Shown in pieces: positions 42,457-50,657 of a DNA stretch of 64,000 nucleotides. Both the position numbers and the translations under genes were made by a program. How positions within the stretch are numbered: the first letter of the stretch is position 1; each line of letters opens with the position of its first letter. Below the pieces are notes generated by a model, which worked only from the letters and a program-made list of their open reading frames with translations, had not been told where the DNA came from and did no database searches. Source of the stretch: Aeromonas eucrenophila (GTDB taxonomy: Bacteria; Pseudomonadota; Gammaproteobacteria; Enterobacterales; Aeromonadaceae); NCBI RefSeq assembly GCF_000819865.1, contig NZ_CDDF01000005.1, forward strand, positions 108,924 to 172,923. The letters are read 5' to 3'.

Positions 42457-42642
42457 TCCCCGTTGGCGGAAGACTGCCCCCATTATGTGTGTTTTGTGCC
42501 AAACCTGCCTTGGTCAATTGCTGTCGGATGACAAGGCTGTGAGGTCAAGGCCCCGATCGGACGCTAGCCCGCACCCCGTCTGGGATCGCCCCGAAAGGGC
42601 GTTTTTTTGACTGGTCGTGAACTGCTCCACTCCTCTTAAAAC

Positions 42643-42656
42643 CTGTTCTGGATCAA
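42643..42656 (+). promoter_or_regulatory. Candidate FNR box upstream of nrdD
   Basis: CTGTT-CTGG-ATCAA matches TTGAT-N4-ATCAA at eight of ten positions. It lies ~30 bp ahead of the first NrdR box. Anaerobic nrdD is FNR-activated in E. coli, so it is a plausible site but not a perfect one. Confidence 0.45.
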
Positions 42657-42686
42657 GAAATGCGGTATCGCTTTGGTGCCTAATAG

Positions 42687-42733
42687 ACACCACATATAGG
42701 GGCGCATTCATAAAAAACACCCATATATTGTGT
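42687..42733 (+). promoter_or_regulatory. Pair of NrdR boxes upstream of nrdDG
   Basis: Box 1 (42687-42702, ACACCACATATAGGGG) and box 2 (42718-42733, CACCCATATATTGTGT) resemble the NrdR consensus ACACwAkATATwGTGT. Their starts are 31 bp apart, about three helical turns, as usual for NrdR pairs. They fit ATP/dATP-dependent repression of nrdDG. Confidence 0.75.
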
Positions 42734-42888
42734 TGTTAAGCTGTGTATAAGCTGTTTCCTTCTCACCGTCAGCCCAGGCTTGTCAAGCCTCGGCTGAATT
42801 TATTTGCGCCGGGGACTGGGCGTGGAGGAGGGGACTAAACAAGGGTAAGCCGAGGGCGATAGCCTGGCCTTTAAAACGGGGAAAACGC

Positions 42889-45006
42889 ATGAAACCGGTT
42901 GTGATCAAACGTGATGGATGTCGCGCACCATTCAATGCCCAGCTGATTGCCGAGGCGGTGGGCCGAGCGGCAGCGGCGGTCGGCCAGGCCAATCCGACGC
43001 TGGGGGAGCGGGTTGCCGCCGCCGTCAGCCAGGAGCTGGAAGGGCGCGGTGAGGTGGACATCCACGAGATCCAGAACCGGGTCGAGAACCATCTGATGGC
43101 GTCCGACGACAAGGCCATCGCCCGTGCCTACATCGAGTATCGTCACGACCGGGATCAGGCCCGCGAGGCCCGTGGCCGCCTGGCCCAGGAAATTCGCGGC
43201 CTGGTGGAGCAGACCAACGCTGCCCTGCTCAACGAGAACGCCAACAAGGACTCCAAGGTGATACCGACCCAGCGCGACCTGCTGGCCGGCATCGTCGCCA
43301 AGCACTACGCCACCAGCCACATGCTGCCCCGTGACGTGGTGCAGGCCCATGAGAGCGGCGATCTGCATTTCCACGATCTCGACTACTCCCCCTTCTTCCC
43401 CATGTTCAACTGCATGCTGATCGACTTGCAGGGCATGCTGACCCACGGCTTCAAGATGGGCAATGCGGAGATCGACACCCCGAAATCCATCAGCACCGCC
43501 ACCGCGGTGACCGCCCAGATCATCGCCCAGGTGGCGAGCCACATCTATGGCGGCACCACCATCAACCGCATCGACGAGGTGCTGGCACCCTATGTGACCA
43601 TCAGCTGGCAGAAACACAAGGAAGTGGCCGAGGAGTGGGGCATCGCGGACGTGGACGCCTATGCCATGGCCCGCACCGAGAAGGAGTGTCACGACGCCTT
43701 CCAGTCGCTGGAATACGAGGTGAACACCCTGCACACCGCCAACGGCCAGACGCCCTTCGTCACCTTTGGCTTCGGTCTGGGGAAAAGCTGGGAGTCTCGC
43801 CTGATCCAGCGCGCCATCCTCGGCAACCGCATCGCCGGCCTTGGCAAGAATCGCAAGACCGCCGTGTTCCCGAAACTGGTGTTCGCCATCCGTGATGGCC
43901 TCAACCACAAGGTCGGGGATCCGAACTACGACATCAAGCAGCTGGCGCTGGAGTGTGCCTCCAAGCGCATGTACCCGGACATCCTCAACTACGACCAGGT
44001 GGTCAAGGTGACCGGCTCCTTCAAGACCCCCATGGGCTGCCGCTCCTTCCTCGGTGCCTACGAGGAGAATGGCGAGCTCGTCCACGAGGGGCGCAACAAC
44101 ATCGGGGTGGTGAGTCTCAACCTGCCGCGCATCGCCTTGAAATCCAGGGACGAGGCGGACTTCTGGGACAAGCTGGATGCCGCGCTGGCGGTCGCCAAGA
44201 CGGCGCTCATGTATCGCATCGAGCGGCTCGACGGCGTCAAGGCGCGGGTCGCCCCCATCCTCTACATGGAAGGGGCCTGCGGGGTGCGTTTGAAAGCCGA
44301 CGATAACGTCAGCGAGATCTTCAAACACGGCCGCGCCTCCATTTCCCTTGGCTATATCGGGGTGCACGAGACCATCAACGCCCTGTTCGGTGCAAAGACT
44401 CATCTGTTCGACAGCGCCGTGCTGCGCGAGAAGGCCATCGAGATCATCGCCCGCCTCAAGGCGGCCACCGACGCCTGGCGGGAGGAGACCGGCTACGGTT
44501 TCAGCCTCTATTCCACCCCGAGCGAGAACCTCTGCACCCGCTTCTGCCGCATCGACGCCAAGGAGTTTGGCGTGGTGGCCGGAGTGACCGACAAGGGTTA
44601 CTACACCAACAGCTTCCACCTCGACGTGGAGAAGCAGGTGAACCCTTATGACAAGCTGGACTTCGAGGCGCCCTATCCGCCCATCGCCAGTGGTGGCTTC
44701 ATCTGCTACGGCGAATACCCCAACATCCAGCACAACCTGGAGGCGCTGGAGAACGTCTGGGACTACAGCTATGACAAGGTGCCCTACTACGGCACCAACA
44801 CCCCCATCGACGAGTGCTACGACTGCGGCTTTACCGGCGAGTTCGAGTGCACCTCCAAGGGCTTCACCTGCCCCCGCTGCGGCAACCACGATCCGGCCAA
44901 GGTGTCGGTGACCCGTCGGGTGTGCGGTTACCTCGGCAGCCCGGATGCGCGCCCCTTCAACGCGGGCAAGCAGGAAGAGGTCAAGCGCCGGGTCAAACAT
45001 ATGTAA
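42889..45006 (+). CDS. nrdD: Anaerobic class III ribonucleoside-triphosphate reductase
   Basis: A 705-aa glycyl-radical enzyme reducing NTPs to dNTPs without oxygen, using formate. The N-terminal ATP cone (MKPVVIKRDGCRAPFN, ~1-95) gives allosteric control. The C-terminus has a zinc-binding set (CYDCG ... CPRCGN) and the radical site Gly680 in RRVCGYLG, matching Gly681 of E. coli. Active-site residues lie in the core segment MFNCMLIDLQGML. ATG 42889 is clear. A ~400-bp upstream region carries NrdR and FNR-like sites; nrdG follows beyond an internal terminator. Confidence 0.97.
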   Translation: MKPVVIKRDGCRAPFNAQLIAEAVGRAAAAVGQANPTLGERVAAAVSQELEGRGEVDIHEIQNRVENHLMASDDKAIARAYIEYRHDRDQAREARGRLAQEIRGLVEQTNAALLNENANKDSKVIPTQRDLLAGIVAKHYATSHMLPRDVVQAHESGDLHFHDLDYSPFFPMFNCMLIDLQGMLTHGFKMGNAEIDTPKSISTATAVTAQIIAQVASHIYGGTTINRIDEVLAPYVTISWQKHKEVAEEWGIADVDAYAMARTEKECHDAFQSLEYEVNTLHTANGQTPFVTFGFGLGKSWESRLIQRAILGNRIAGLGKNRKTAVFPKLVFAIRDGLNHKVGDPNYDIKQLALECASKRMYPDILNYDQVVKVTGSFKTPMGCRSFLGAYEENGELVHEGRNNIGVVSLNLPRIALKSRDEADFWDKLDAALAVAKTALMYRIERLDGVKARVAPILYMEGACGVRLKADDNVSEIFKHGRASISLGYIGVHETINALFGAKTHLFDSAVLREKAIEIIARLKAATDAWREETGYGFSLYSTPSENLCTRFCRIDAKEFGVVAGVTDKGYYTNSFHLDVEKQVNPYDKLDFEAPYPPIASGGFICYGEYPNIQHNLEALENVWDYSYDKVPYYGTNTPIDECYDCGFTGEFECTSKGFTCPRCGNHDPAKVSVTRRVCGYLGSPDARPFNAGKQEEVKRRVKHM

Positions 45007-45027
45007 GCCGGGCGGCTGAGCGACGAG

Positions 45028-45058
45028 ATGGCTCCCGATGATGAGGGAGCCATTTTTA
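45028..45058 (+). terminator. Attenuating terminator between nrdD and nrdG
   Basis: ATGGCTCCC / GGGAGCCAT 9-bp stem with an 8-nt loop and TTTTATT tail inside the 91-bp nrdD-nrdG gap. It would lower nrdG relative to nrdD, suiting the catalytic role of the activase. Confidence 0.8.
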
Positions 45059-45097
45059 TTGGCGAACCCGGCCCGCGATGGGTTGAGGAGAGACGAG

Positions 45098-45607
45098 ATG
45101 CACTACCACCAGTACTACCCGGTCGATGTGATCAATGGCCCCGGCACTCGGGCCACCCTGTTCGTATCGGGCTGCGAGCACCAGTGCCCCGGTTGCTACA
45201 ACCAGAGCACCTGGCGGCTCGACGGGGGCAAGCCGTTCGATGAGGTTATGAGCGATCGCATCATCAGCGATCTCAACGACGTGCGCATCAAACGGCGGGG
45301 TCTGTCGCTGTCGGGCGGCGATCCGCTGCACCCCGCCAACGTCCCCCATGTGCTGGCGCTGGTGAAACGGGTGCGAGCCGAGTGCCCTGGCAAAGACATC
45401 TGGTGCTGGACCGGTTATCTGCTCAGCGAGCTCAGCCTGGCCCAGCGCGAGCTGGTGGCCTTGCTGGATGTGCTGGTGGATGGCAAGTTCGAGAAGGGGC
45501 TGGCGGATCCCGGTTTGTTGTGGCGCGGCAGCAGCAATCAGCTGATCCACGATCTCAAGGCCTGGCGAAATAATGGAGAACTTATCCCCTGTCTGGTTTG
45601 CAGTTGA
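45098..45607 (+). CDS. nrdG: Anaerobic RNR-activating radical SAM protein NrdG
   Basis: A 169-aa iron-sulfur enzyme that generates the NrdD glycyl radical from S-adenosylmethionine. The N-terminus MHYHQYYPVDVINGPGTRAT and the radical SAM cluster motif in SGCEHQCPGCYN (CxxxCxxC) are clear, with LSLSGGDPLHP as the SAM motif. ATG 45098 has GAGGAG upstream; a 20-residue in-frame extension is rejected. It is ~15 residues longer than E. coli NrdG (154 aa), with an extra tail ending ELIPCLVCS. Confidence 0.95.
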   Translation: MHYHQYYPVDVINGPGTRATLFVSGCEHQCPGCYNQSTWRLDGGKPFDEVMSDRIISDLNDVRIKRRGLSLSGGDPLHPANVPHVLALVKRVRAECPGKDIWCWTGYLLSELSLAQRELVALLDVLVDGKFEKGLADPGLLWRGSSNQLIHDLKAWRNNGELIPCLVCS

Positions 45608-45665
45608 AGCCAAGGCTGTTTATGGTTAGCCCAACCCTGACACATCTTTGACGAGGAGAGACGAG

Positions 45666-45836
45666 ATGAACAATCTGCTCAAGATCCTGCTGGCCATCTT
45701 CCTGCCCCCCGTGTGCGCCTTTATCCAGGTGGGGTTGAGCCTCCATTTCTTTATCAACATAGTGCTGACCCTGCTCGGCGGTCTGCCCGGCATGGTGCAT
45801 GCGCTCTGGCTGGTGGTCACCGACAAGCGTGCCTGA
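45666..45836 (+). CDS. yqaE: Pmp3/YqaE family small membrane protein
   Basis: A 56-aa hydrophobic peptide with two membrane helices (LKILLAIFLPPVCAFIQVGL; FFINIVLTLLGGLPGMVHAL), the PPVxxFxxxG signature and LGxxPGxxHAxW of the UPF0057/Pmp3 family, tied to membrane potential and salt or cold stress. ATG 45666 follows GAGGAGAGACGAG, the same 13 bases that precede nrdG's ATG. Own transcript likely; terminators follow. Confidence 0.88.
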   Translation: MNNLLKILLAIFLPPVCAFIQVGLSLHFFINIVLTLLGGLPGMVHALWLVVTDKRA

Positions 45837-45852
45837 GCCATCGGGCGTGCAA

Positions 45853-45876
45853 GAAAGCCCCTCCGGGCCTTTTCAA
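45853..45876 (+). terminator. Weak terminator after yqaE
   Basis: AAAGCCC-CTCC-GGGCCTTTT short stem with T-run; a stronger shared hairpin follows at 45881. Confidence 0.6.
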
Positions 45877-45880
45877 TAAC

Positions 45881-45907
45881 AAACACCCCGGCCTGGCCGG
45901 GGTGTTT
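45881..45907. terminator. Bidirectional terminator between yqaE and mliC-like gene
   Basis: Perfect 13-bp arms AAACACCCCGGCC / GGCCGGGGTGTTT around a single T, between convergent genes. Confidence 0.85.
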
Positions 45908-45942
45908 CGTTTAGGGGAAAGGGCGGCGCAGCAGTCTGCCGA

Positions 45943-46302
45943 TCACTGCTCTTTGCAGTCGTTGTAGAGGCTCTGCCACTCGCCCTCCTGATCCCGCATC
46001 TCCACGAAACCCTCCTTCCCCTTGTTCCACCAGACCACCTCGTGATCGTCGGTATAGCGGGCGCCGGAGGCGGAGACCGCCTGGGGCAGGGTGTAGTCCT
46101 TGCCATCGGGCAGGGCCAGCTTGATGAAGTTCAGGCTGTCGTCCGAGAGGGCGAAGTAGCGCACCTGTACCTTCTTGTTCTGCTCACAGAGGTAGGTGAT
46201 AGGGTCGCCGCCAGTCACCCCCAGCTTGCCGGCCCCCAGATCGCAGCCACTGAGCAGGGTCAGGGTGCCCATCGCCAGTAGAGAGAGCTTGGCCTGTTTC
46301 AT
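45943..46302 (-). CDS. mliC: MliC-type lysozyme inhibitor lipoprotein
   Basis: A 119-aa lipoprotein (signal ending LLSGC, Cys ~20) with a C-type lysozyme inhibitor domain: YLCEQNKKVQVRYF at the start, LPQAVSASGARYTDDHEVVWWNKGKEGFVE at the core. The SASGARY segment and the following Lys correspond to the conserved MliC inhibitor motifs. Two more Cys (YLC, NDC) can form the family disulfide. Start at ATG 46302, judged by the signal peptide; the 45 residues upstream are rejected. It would shield peptidoglycan from host c-type lysozyme. Confidence 0.85.
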   Translation of the reverse strand: MKQAKLSLLAMGTLTLLSGCDLGAGKLGVTGGDPITYLCEQNKKVQVRYFALSDDSLNFIKLALPDGKDYTLPQAVSASGARYTDDHEVVWWNKGKEGFVEMRDQEGEWQSLYNDCKEQ

Positions 46303-46420
46303 GTTGGATCCTCCATTGGTGTCATATGGCCTTGAGCCTAACAGCTTGAAGCCTTGGCGCAATGCCCCCGGGGCACCACTGCGTCGGGATGCGTCCGTCG
46401 GGTGGCCGCGGCTGGCGGAC

Positions 46421-46450
46421 AAAAAAACGCCCCGCAAAGATGGCGGGGCG
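46421..46450 (-). terminator. Intrinsic terminator of marR-hlyD-DUF2955 operon
   Basis: CGCCCCGC / GCGGGGCG stem with 7-nt loop; seven T follow on minus. Confidence 0.92.
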
Positions 46451-46485
46451 AAAAGGCAGCAGATCCTTTGCTATTGGAAAAGGGT

Positions 46486-47523
46486 TCAATAACCGAAGCG
46501 TGTCGCCTCGAAGCGGTTGAGCAGACGGTGGATGAGATAGCAGGCCAGCAGGGTGGCGACGATGGCAAACAGTATGCTGCTCACCCGATAGAGTGCGCTG
46601 AACACCAGATCGTTGCCCGGGGTCAGGTACTGGCCAAACAGGATGCCGAGGGTGGTGAGGGCGCCGAAACCGACCCCGGATCCGCTGGCCTCCTTCACGT
46701 GGGCATAGCTGAACAGCATGGCGCCGAGCCAGAGCAGCGGGGTGACGAGCAGCAGCAAGCCGGACCAGTCGTAGAGCACCAGCTGGCCGAGGATGCCGAA
46801 GCTCACCCCCAGCAGGGTGCCCATGGCCCGCTTGCGGGCATAACTCAGCGCCCCGTCCCAGTGCATGGGGAAGAGCACCAGCAGGGTGGTGGCCTGGGCG
46901 GACATGGAGTCGCGCAGGTCGAACAGCTGGAACACCAGAAACGACAGGGTGGCGATGCTGGCACCGAGCAGCGCCTCGTGGCGCATCCGGTGCGGCGCCT
47001 TGGGGGAGGCGGCGGGCTTGGGCCGCTCCTCCACGTCCGGGATCAGGGCCGTCATCAGGTAGGCGATCAGCACCGACAGCACGCTGGCCCAGATGTTGCT
47101 GAAGATGAGATCGTTCAGATCCGTCTGCGGGTAGCTGGCGAAGTGCAGCATGATGCTGAGGCTCAGCACCCCGTTGGCGCCGAACAGGAACAGGCTGCCA
47201 CGGGACATGGCGGCGAAGCGATAGAGAAACAGCAGGAAGACGATGGGCAGCATCAGCCCGGGGTGGCCGCCGAACAGGCCTCCCAGCAGGCCCACCTCCA
47301 GCCCGCACATCACGGCGGACGCGATGAGCTGGCGGGCGGCATGGCCGTTCATCACCGGGATCATGCCGAGCAGCAGCACCGGGGTCACGGTGAAGAAGAC
47401 CCCGTTGCTCCAGCCGAAGGTCTTGCACAGCAGGAAGCCAAGCGTGCAGCCGAAGGCGATGCGCAGACACTGGCGCAGCTCGTTGGCGGTGAGGGGCCTG
47501 TGCCACAGGTTCATGGTCGTCAT
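46486..47523 (-). CDS. DUF2955 (FUSC-like) inner-membrane efflux component
   Basis: A ~345-aa membrane protein with two sets of about five helices, DUF2955/FUSC type, related to AaeB-like exporters but lacking a large cytoplasmic domain. The core segment NELRQCLRIAFGCTLGFLLCKTFGWSNGVFFTVTPVLLLG and the repeat near DGALSYARKRAMGTLLGVSFGI fit. Start ATG 47523 is one base past the stop of the upstream hlyD gene (TGAGATG), so translation is coupled; ATG 47514 is an alternative. With HlyD it forms an efflux pair of unknown substrate. Confidence 0.8.
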   Translation of the reverse strand: MTTMNLWHRPLTANELRQCLRIAFGCTLGFLLCKTFGWSNGVFFTVTPVLLLGMIPVMNGHAARQLIASAVMCGLEVGLLGGLFGGHPGLMLPIVFLLFLYRFAAMSRGSLFLFGANGVLSLSIMLHFASYPQTDLNDLIFSNIWASVLSVLIAYLMTALIPDVEERPKPAASPKAPHRMRHEALLGASIATLSFLVFQLFDLRDSMSAQATTLLVLFPMHWDGALSYARKRAMGTLLGVSFGILGQLVLYDWSGLLLLVTPLLWLGAMLFSYAHVKEASGSGVGFGALTTLGILFGQYLTPGNDLVFSALYRVSSILFAIVATLLACYLIHRLLNRFEATRFGY

Positions 47524-47524
47524 C

Positions 47525-48580
47525 TCAGTAGATGTAGTGCAGCAGGCTGAGCAGGCGGATCTGGCCGCGGGCAAACAGGGCGCTCAGGGCGTTGTCCGGC
47601 AACAGCTGGACGGTGGCACGGGCCCCGGCCGGCAGATGCTCGGGCAACTGCTCGAGCGCCAGATGCAGGCGCAGGCGCTGGGCATCGCGCACCCAGCGAT
47701 CCGATTCGATGGGGTTGGCCAGCAGGCCGTTGGCATCGAACTGGCCGGCGCTGACCCCGGCATCCAGGCTGGCGACGCGGGCAGGGTAGAGGCGGCCGGG
47801 CTCGCCGTCGAAGGCGATCAGGGCGCGGCTACCTGTGCTGACATGACGCAGGCTCTTCTCGCGAAAATCGGCGATCACGTCCACCTGCTCCGACACCAGC
47901 GCCAGCAGGGGAGCCCCCGCCGTGGCGACGCTACCGGGCTTGAGTTGCAGGTTGGTGATGATGCCATCCTGGCTCGCGTGGACCTGGCTGTAGGTGAGGT
48001 TCAACTCGGCCTGGGCGAGGCGGTTGCGGGCCTGGCGCAGCAGCAGGTTGTCGTCGCCGGGCAGCCCCCGGGTGACTTTGGTCTGCTCCATGCGGGCCTG
48101 GCTTGCCAGCAGGTTGGCGTGGGCGGTGCGAGCGGCGCTGTCCGCATCGTCTTTCTGCTGCTCGGAGACCATATGACGGCCATAGAGCGCATCGATACGC
48201 GCCGCTTCCCGCTGTTTCTGGGCACTCAGGGTCTGCAGCGCGCTATATTCGGCGAGGGAGGCACTCAAGGTCGCATCGAGCTGGTGGTTCTGCTGCTCCG
48301 CCTGGGCCAGGGCGAGGCGAGCCTGTTCGACCGCGAGCTCGAAGGGGACGGGATCCAGCGTGAACAGCAGATCCCCCTGCTTGACGTGCTGGTTGTTGTC
48401 CACCGCGACCGAGACCACCTTGCCGCTGACCTGGGGGGCCATCTTGGTGACGACCCGGGTCGCCATGGCTTGCGGGGTGAGCGGCATCTTGAGATCGGCT
48501 AGCAGGAAGTAGCCGAACACCAGGACGAAGCATGCAATGGCCCACTTGATCCAGCGCTTGAATTGTTGATCCGGGGTCAT
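47525..48580 (-). CDS. HlyD/EmrA-type membrane fusion protein
   Basis: A 351-aa periplasmic adaptor: one N-terminal membrane helix (WAIACFVLVFGYFLLAD, ~12-28), a biotinyl-lipoyl-like segment (APQVSGKVVSVAVDNNQHVKQGDLLFTLD), an alpha-helical hairpin (~85-190) and a second half-motif (SQDGIITNLQLKPGSVATAG). It links the DUF2955 exporter toward the outer membrane. ATG 48580 lies one base after the marR stop (TAAGATG), so the three genes are an operon. Confidence 0.88.
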   Translation of the reverse strand: MTPDQQFKRWIKWAIACFVLVFGYFLLADLKMPLTPQAMATRVVTKMAPQVSGKVVSVAVDNNQHVKQGDLLFTLDPVPFELAVEQARLALAQAEQQNHQLDATLSASLAEYSALQTLSAQKQREAARIDALYGRHMVSEQQKDDADSAARTAHANLLASQARMEQTKVTRGLPGDDNLLLRQARNRLAQAELNLTYSQVHASQDGIITNLQLKPGSVATAGAPLLALVSEQVDVIADFREKSLRHVSTGSRALIAFDGEPGRLYPARVASLDAGVSAGQFDANGLLANPIESDRWVRDAQRLRLHLALEQLPEHLPAGARATVQLLPDNALSALFARGQIRLLSLLHYIY

Positions 48581-48581
48581 C

Positions 48582-49055
48582 TTATTCTCTCTCTTTGTGC
48601 TGGGCGCCGATCTTGCCAAGGGCGTTGGCGCTGATGCGGTGCACTATGTCTTCAAATTGTGTCAGCTCTTGCTGGCTGATGCCGGCGAGCAGCTCCCGAC
48701 GTACCCCTATGATGCGATCCTCGATCTGATCGAGCAGCGCCTTGCCGGCCTCGGTCAGGGTGACGATGCGGGCCCGCTTGTCCTGGCTGCAGCAGTGGCG
48801 CTCGATCAGGGCCTGCTCTTCCAGCTGGCCCAAGGTGCGCATCAGGGAGGGCAGCTCAATCTCGAGCGCCTCGGCCAGGGTCTTCTGGCTGAGGTGGCCG
48901 CCGAGCTGGCTGAGCTTCCACAGCGCCGTCCAGCGCGGGTGGGTCAGGCCAAGGGGGGCGAGTTCGAGATCGGCCACGGTGCGCCACAGCCGGTGCAGTC
49001 GCCCAAGGCGCTCGGCGAGCGACAACTCCCGCAGCATTTCCAGATCTTTTCCCAT
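48582..49055 (-). CDS. MarR/SlyA family transcriptional regulator
   Basis: A 157-aa dimeric winged-helix regulator: LTHPRWTALWKLSQLGGHLSQKTLAEALEIELPSLMRTLGQLEEQALIER is the HTH (~37-86) and DKRARIVTLTEAGKALLDQIE the wing and dimer helix. It is the first gene of the efflux operon. A strong operator with 14-bp arms covers its promoter, so ligand-released autorepression of the operon is likely. Ligand unknown. Confidence 0.92.
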   Translation of the reverse strand: MGKDLEMLRELSLAERLGRLHRLWRTVADLELAPLGLTHPRWTALWKLSQLGGHLSQKTLAEALEIELPSLMRTLGQLEEQALIERHCCSQDKRARIVTLTEAGKALLDQIEDRIIGVRRELLAGISQQELTQFEDIVHRISANALGKIGAQHKERE

Positions 49056-49068
49056 GACGGACGCTCCA

Positions 49069-49115
49069 TTTACTTAGCCTGCTAAGCATTATATGTATTT
49101 CGCAGGCTAAGTAAA
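49069..49115 (-). promoter_or_regulatory. MarR-type operator around the -10 of the efflux operon
   Basis: Perfect 14-bp arms TTTACTTAGCCTGC (49069-49082) and GCAGGCTAAGTAAA (49102-49115) flank TATAAT (49088-49093, minus strand). The upstream arm contains a TTTACT -35-like element at 16-bp spacing; the other covers the transcription start. CTTAG-CCTG-CTAAG inside the downstream arm is itself a dyad. Confidence 0.8.
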
Positions 49116-49118
49116 TAC

Positions 49119-49134
49119 TGTGATACAGCTCACG
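49119..49134. promoter_or_regulatory. CRP-like site beside marR promoter
   Basis: TGTGA-TACAGC-TCACG matches the CRP consensus at nine of ten half-site positions. It is centred ~45 bp upstream of the predicted marR start and ~210 bp before the malate transporter gene, so it could serve either. Confidence 0.5.
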
Positions 49135-49336
49135 TTCAGGTTTCTGGGTGGGGGATGCGCAAATGGACCCCGGCACGAGCAGGAAAGAGACCTGGGATGG
49201 CTCCCGGCCAGGCCAGGCGCCACCTGGGAATGGTGCTTAAGGTTTCAATGTTTTTATATGGCTTTGCAAGGTCGCTAACCGACAGCGACGGGGGGGATCA
49301 GTAGAGTGGCGCCACACCACAAGTTGGAGCATAACA

Positions 49337-50647
49337 ATGAAAAACCTCTCTACCCCCCAAGTACAAGTCAAGGCCGCCTGGAGCGACCAACAGATTGCCG
49401 GCATGCCCATGATGATCTTCCTCGGACTCGCCACCTGCGTGCTGTTTTCGGGCTGGAACGGCTCCCTGCCCCTCGGCATGGTCGGTGCCCTGGCGCTGAT
49501 GTTCGTGCTCGGCACCCTGCTGACCGAACTCGGCGAGCGCATCCCCCCTATCCGCGAATACCTGGGGGGCGGCACCATACTCGCCATCTTCGGCGGCGCC
49601 GCCCTGTTTGAATACCGGATCCTGCCGGCCGAGGCGGGTCAGGTCATCACCGGCTTCATGAAGGAAGGGGGCTTCCTCAACTTCTTCATCGCCAGCCTGG
49701 TGACCGGCTCTGTGTTCGGCATGAGCGGCTCTTTGCTCAAGAATGCCGCCATGCGCTACCTGCCGGTGATCCTGGGCGGGGTGGCGCTGGCGCTGCTCAG
49801 CGTCGGTCTGGTGGGTACTCTGCTGGGCTACGGCTTCAAGAATGCGGTGCTACTCATCGGCCTGCCCATCATGGGCGGTGGCATGGGGGCTGGCGCCGTG
49901 CCGCTGGTGGAGATCCTCTCCGGCCCCTTGCAGATGTCCAGCGCCGACTTGCTGTCACGCATGGTGCCCGCCGTGGTGATCGCCAACACCCTGGCCATCC
50001 TGGTAGGCACCATGCTGGCCCGCCTCGGCCGCCGTTACCCCTCCCTGACCGGCAACGGCAAGCTGATGATCAACGAGAGTGACGCGCGGGTGGCCGACGA
50101 ACAGGTCCAGGCTCCGACCCTGGAGAGCCTGGGCCTCGGCCTCTTCATCAGCTCCAGCATGTTCGTGCTGGGCTCCCTGCTCGGCAACTTCATCCCCATG
50201 CACCCCTTCGCCCTGATGATACTGGCGGTCGCCATCATCAAGGTGAGCGGCGTGTTGCCCCGTCGCTACGAGCAGGCCGCCGCCGACTGGTATCAGTTCG
50301 TGGTCGGCAACCTCACCCCCTCCCTGCTGGTGGGGATCGGGGTCGCCTACACCAGCATCCCCGAGCTCATCGGCGCCTTCTCGGTCAACTACTTCATCAT
50401 GGTGCTGACCACTGTCGTGGGCGGCGCCCTGGGGGCGGCCATCGTCGGGCGCATGATAGGGTTTTATCCCATCGAGGCGGCCATCACCGGCGGCCTGTGC
50501 ATGGCCAACATGGGGGGCACCGGCGACGTGGCGGTGCTGTCGGCGGCCCAGCGCATGAAGCTGATGCCGTTCGCCCAGATCTCGTCCCGTCTCGGGGGGG
50601 CCGTGATGTTGATCCTGGCCACCCTGCTCATCTCGCTGCTGGCATAA
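49337..50647 (+). CDS. 2-hydroxycarboxylate transporter (2HCT/CCS family), probable malate carrier
   Basis: A 436-aa inner-membrane carrier of the CitS/MaeN/CimH family, with ~11 helices and the two re-entrant-loop signatures: GLPIMGGGMGAGAVPL (~172-187) and GLCMANMGGTGDVAVLS (~388-404). Family members carry malate, citrate or lactate with Na+ or H+ or in exchange. The immediately following malic enzyme gene (10-bp gap) makes malate the best guess. AGTTGGAG-type ribosome site before ATG 49337. Confidence 0.87.
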   Translation: MKNLSTPQVQVKAAWSDQQIAGMPMMIFLGLATCVLFSGWNGSLPLGMVGALALMFVLGTLLTELGERIPPIREYLGGGTILAIFGGAALFEYRILPAEAGQVITGFMKEGGFLNFFIASLVTGSVFGMSGSLLKNAAMRYLPVILGGVALALLSVGLVGTLLGYGFKNAVLLIGLPIMGGGMGAGAVPLVEILSGPLQMSSADLLSRMVPAVVIANTLAILVGTMLARLGRRYPSLTGNGKLMINESDARVADEQVQAPTLESLGLGLFISSSMFVLGSLLGNFIPMHPFALMILAVAIIKVSGVLPRRYEQAAADWYQFVVGNLTPSLLVGIGVAYTSIPELIGAFSVNYFIMVLTTVVGGALGAAIVGRMIGFYPIEAAITGGLCMANMGGTGDVAVLSAAQRMKLMPFAQISSRLGGAVMLILATLLISLLA

Positions 50648-50657
50648 GGAATCGAAC

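Noticed and set aside
42871-45000. 709-codon minus-strand frame opposite nrdD
   Set aside because: Exact antisense of a well-conserved gene; no ribosome site or recognisable domain.
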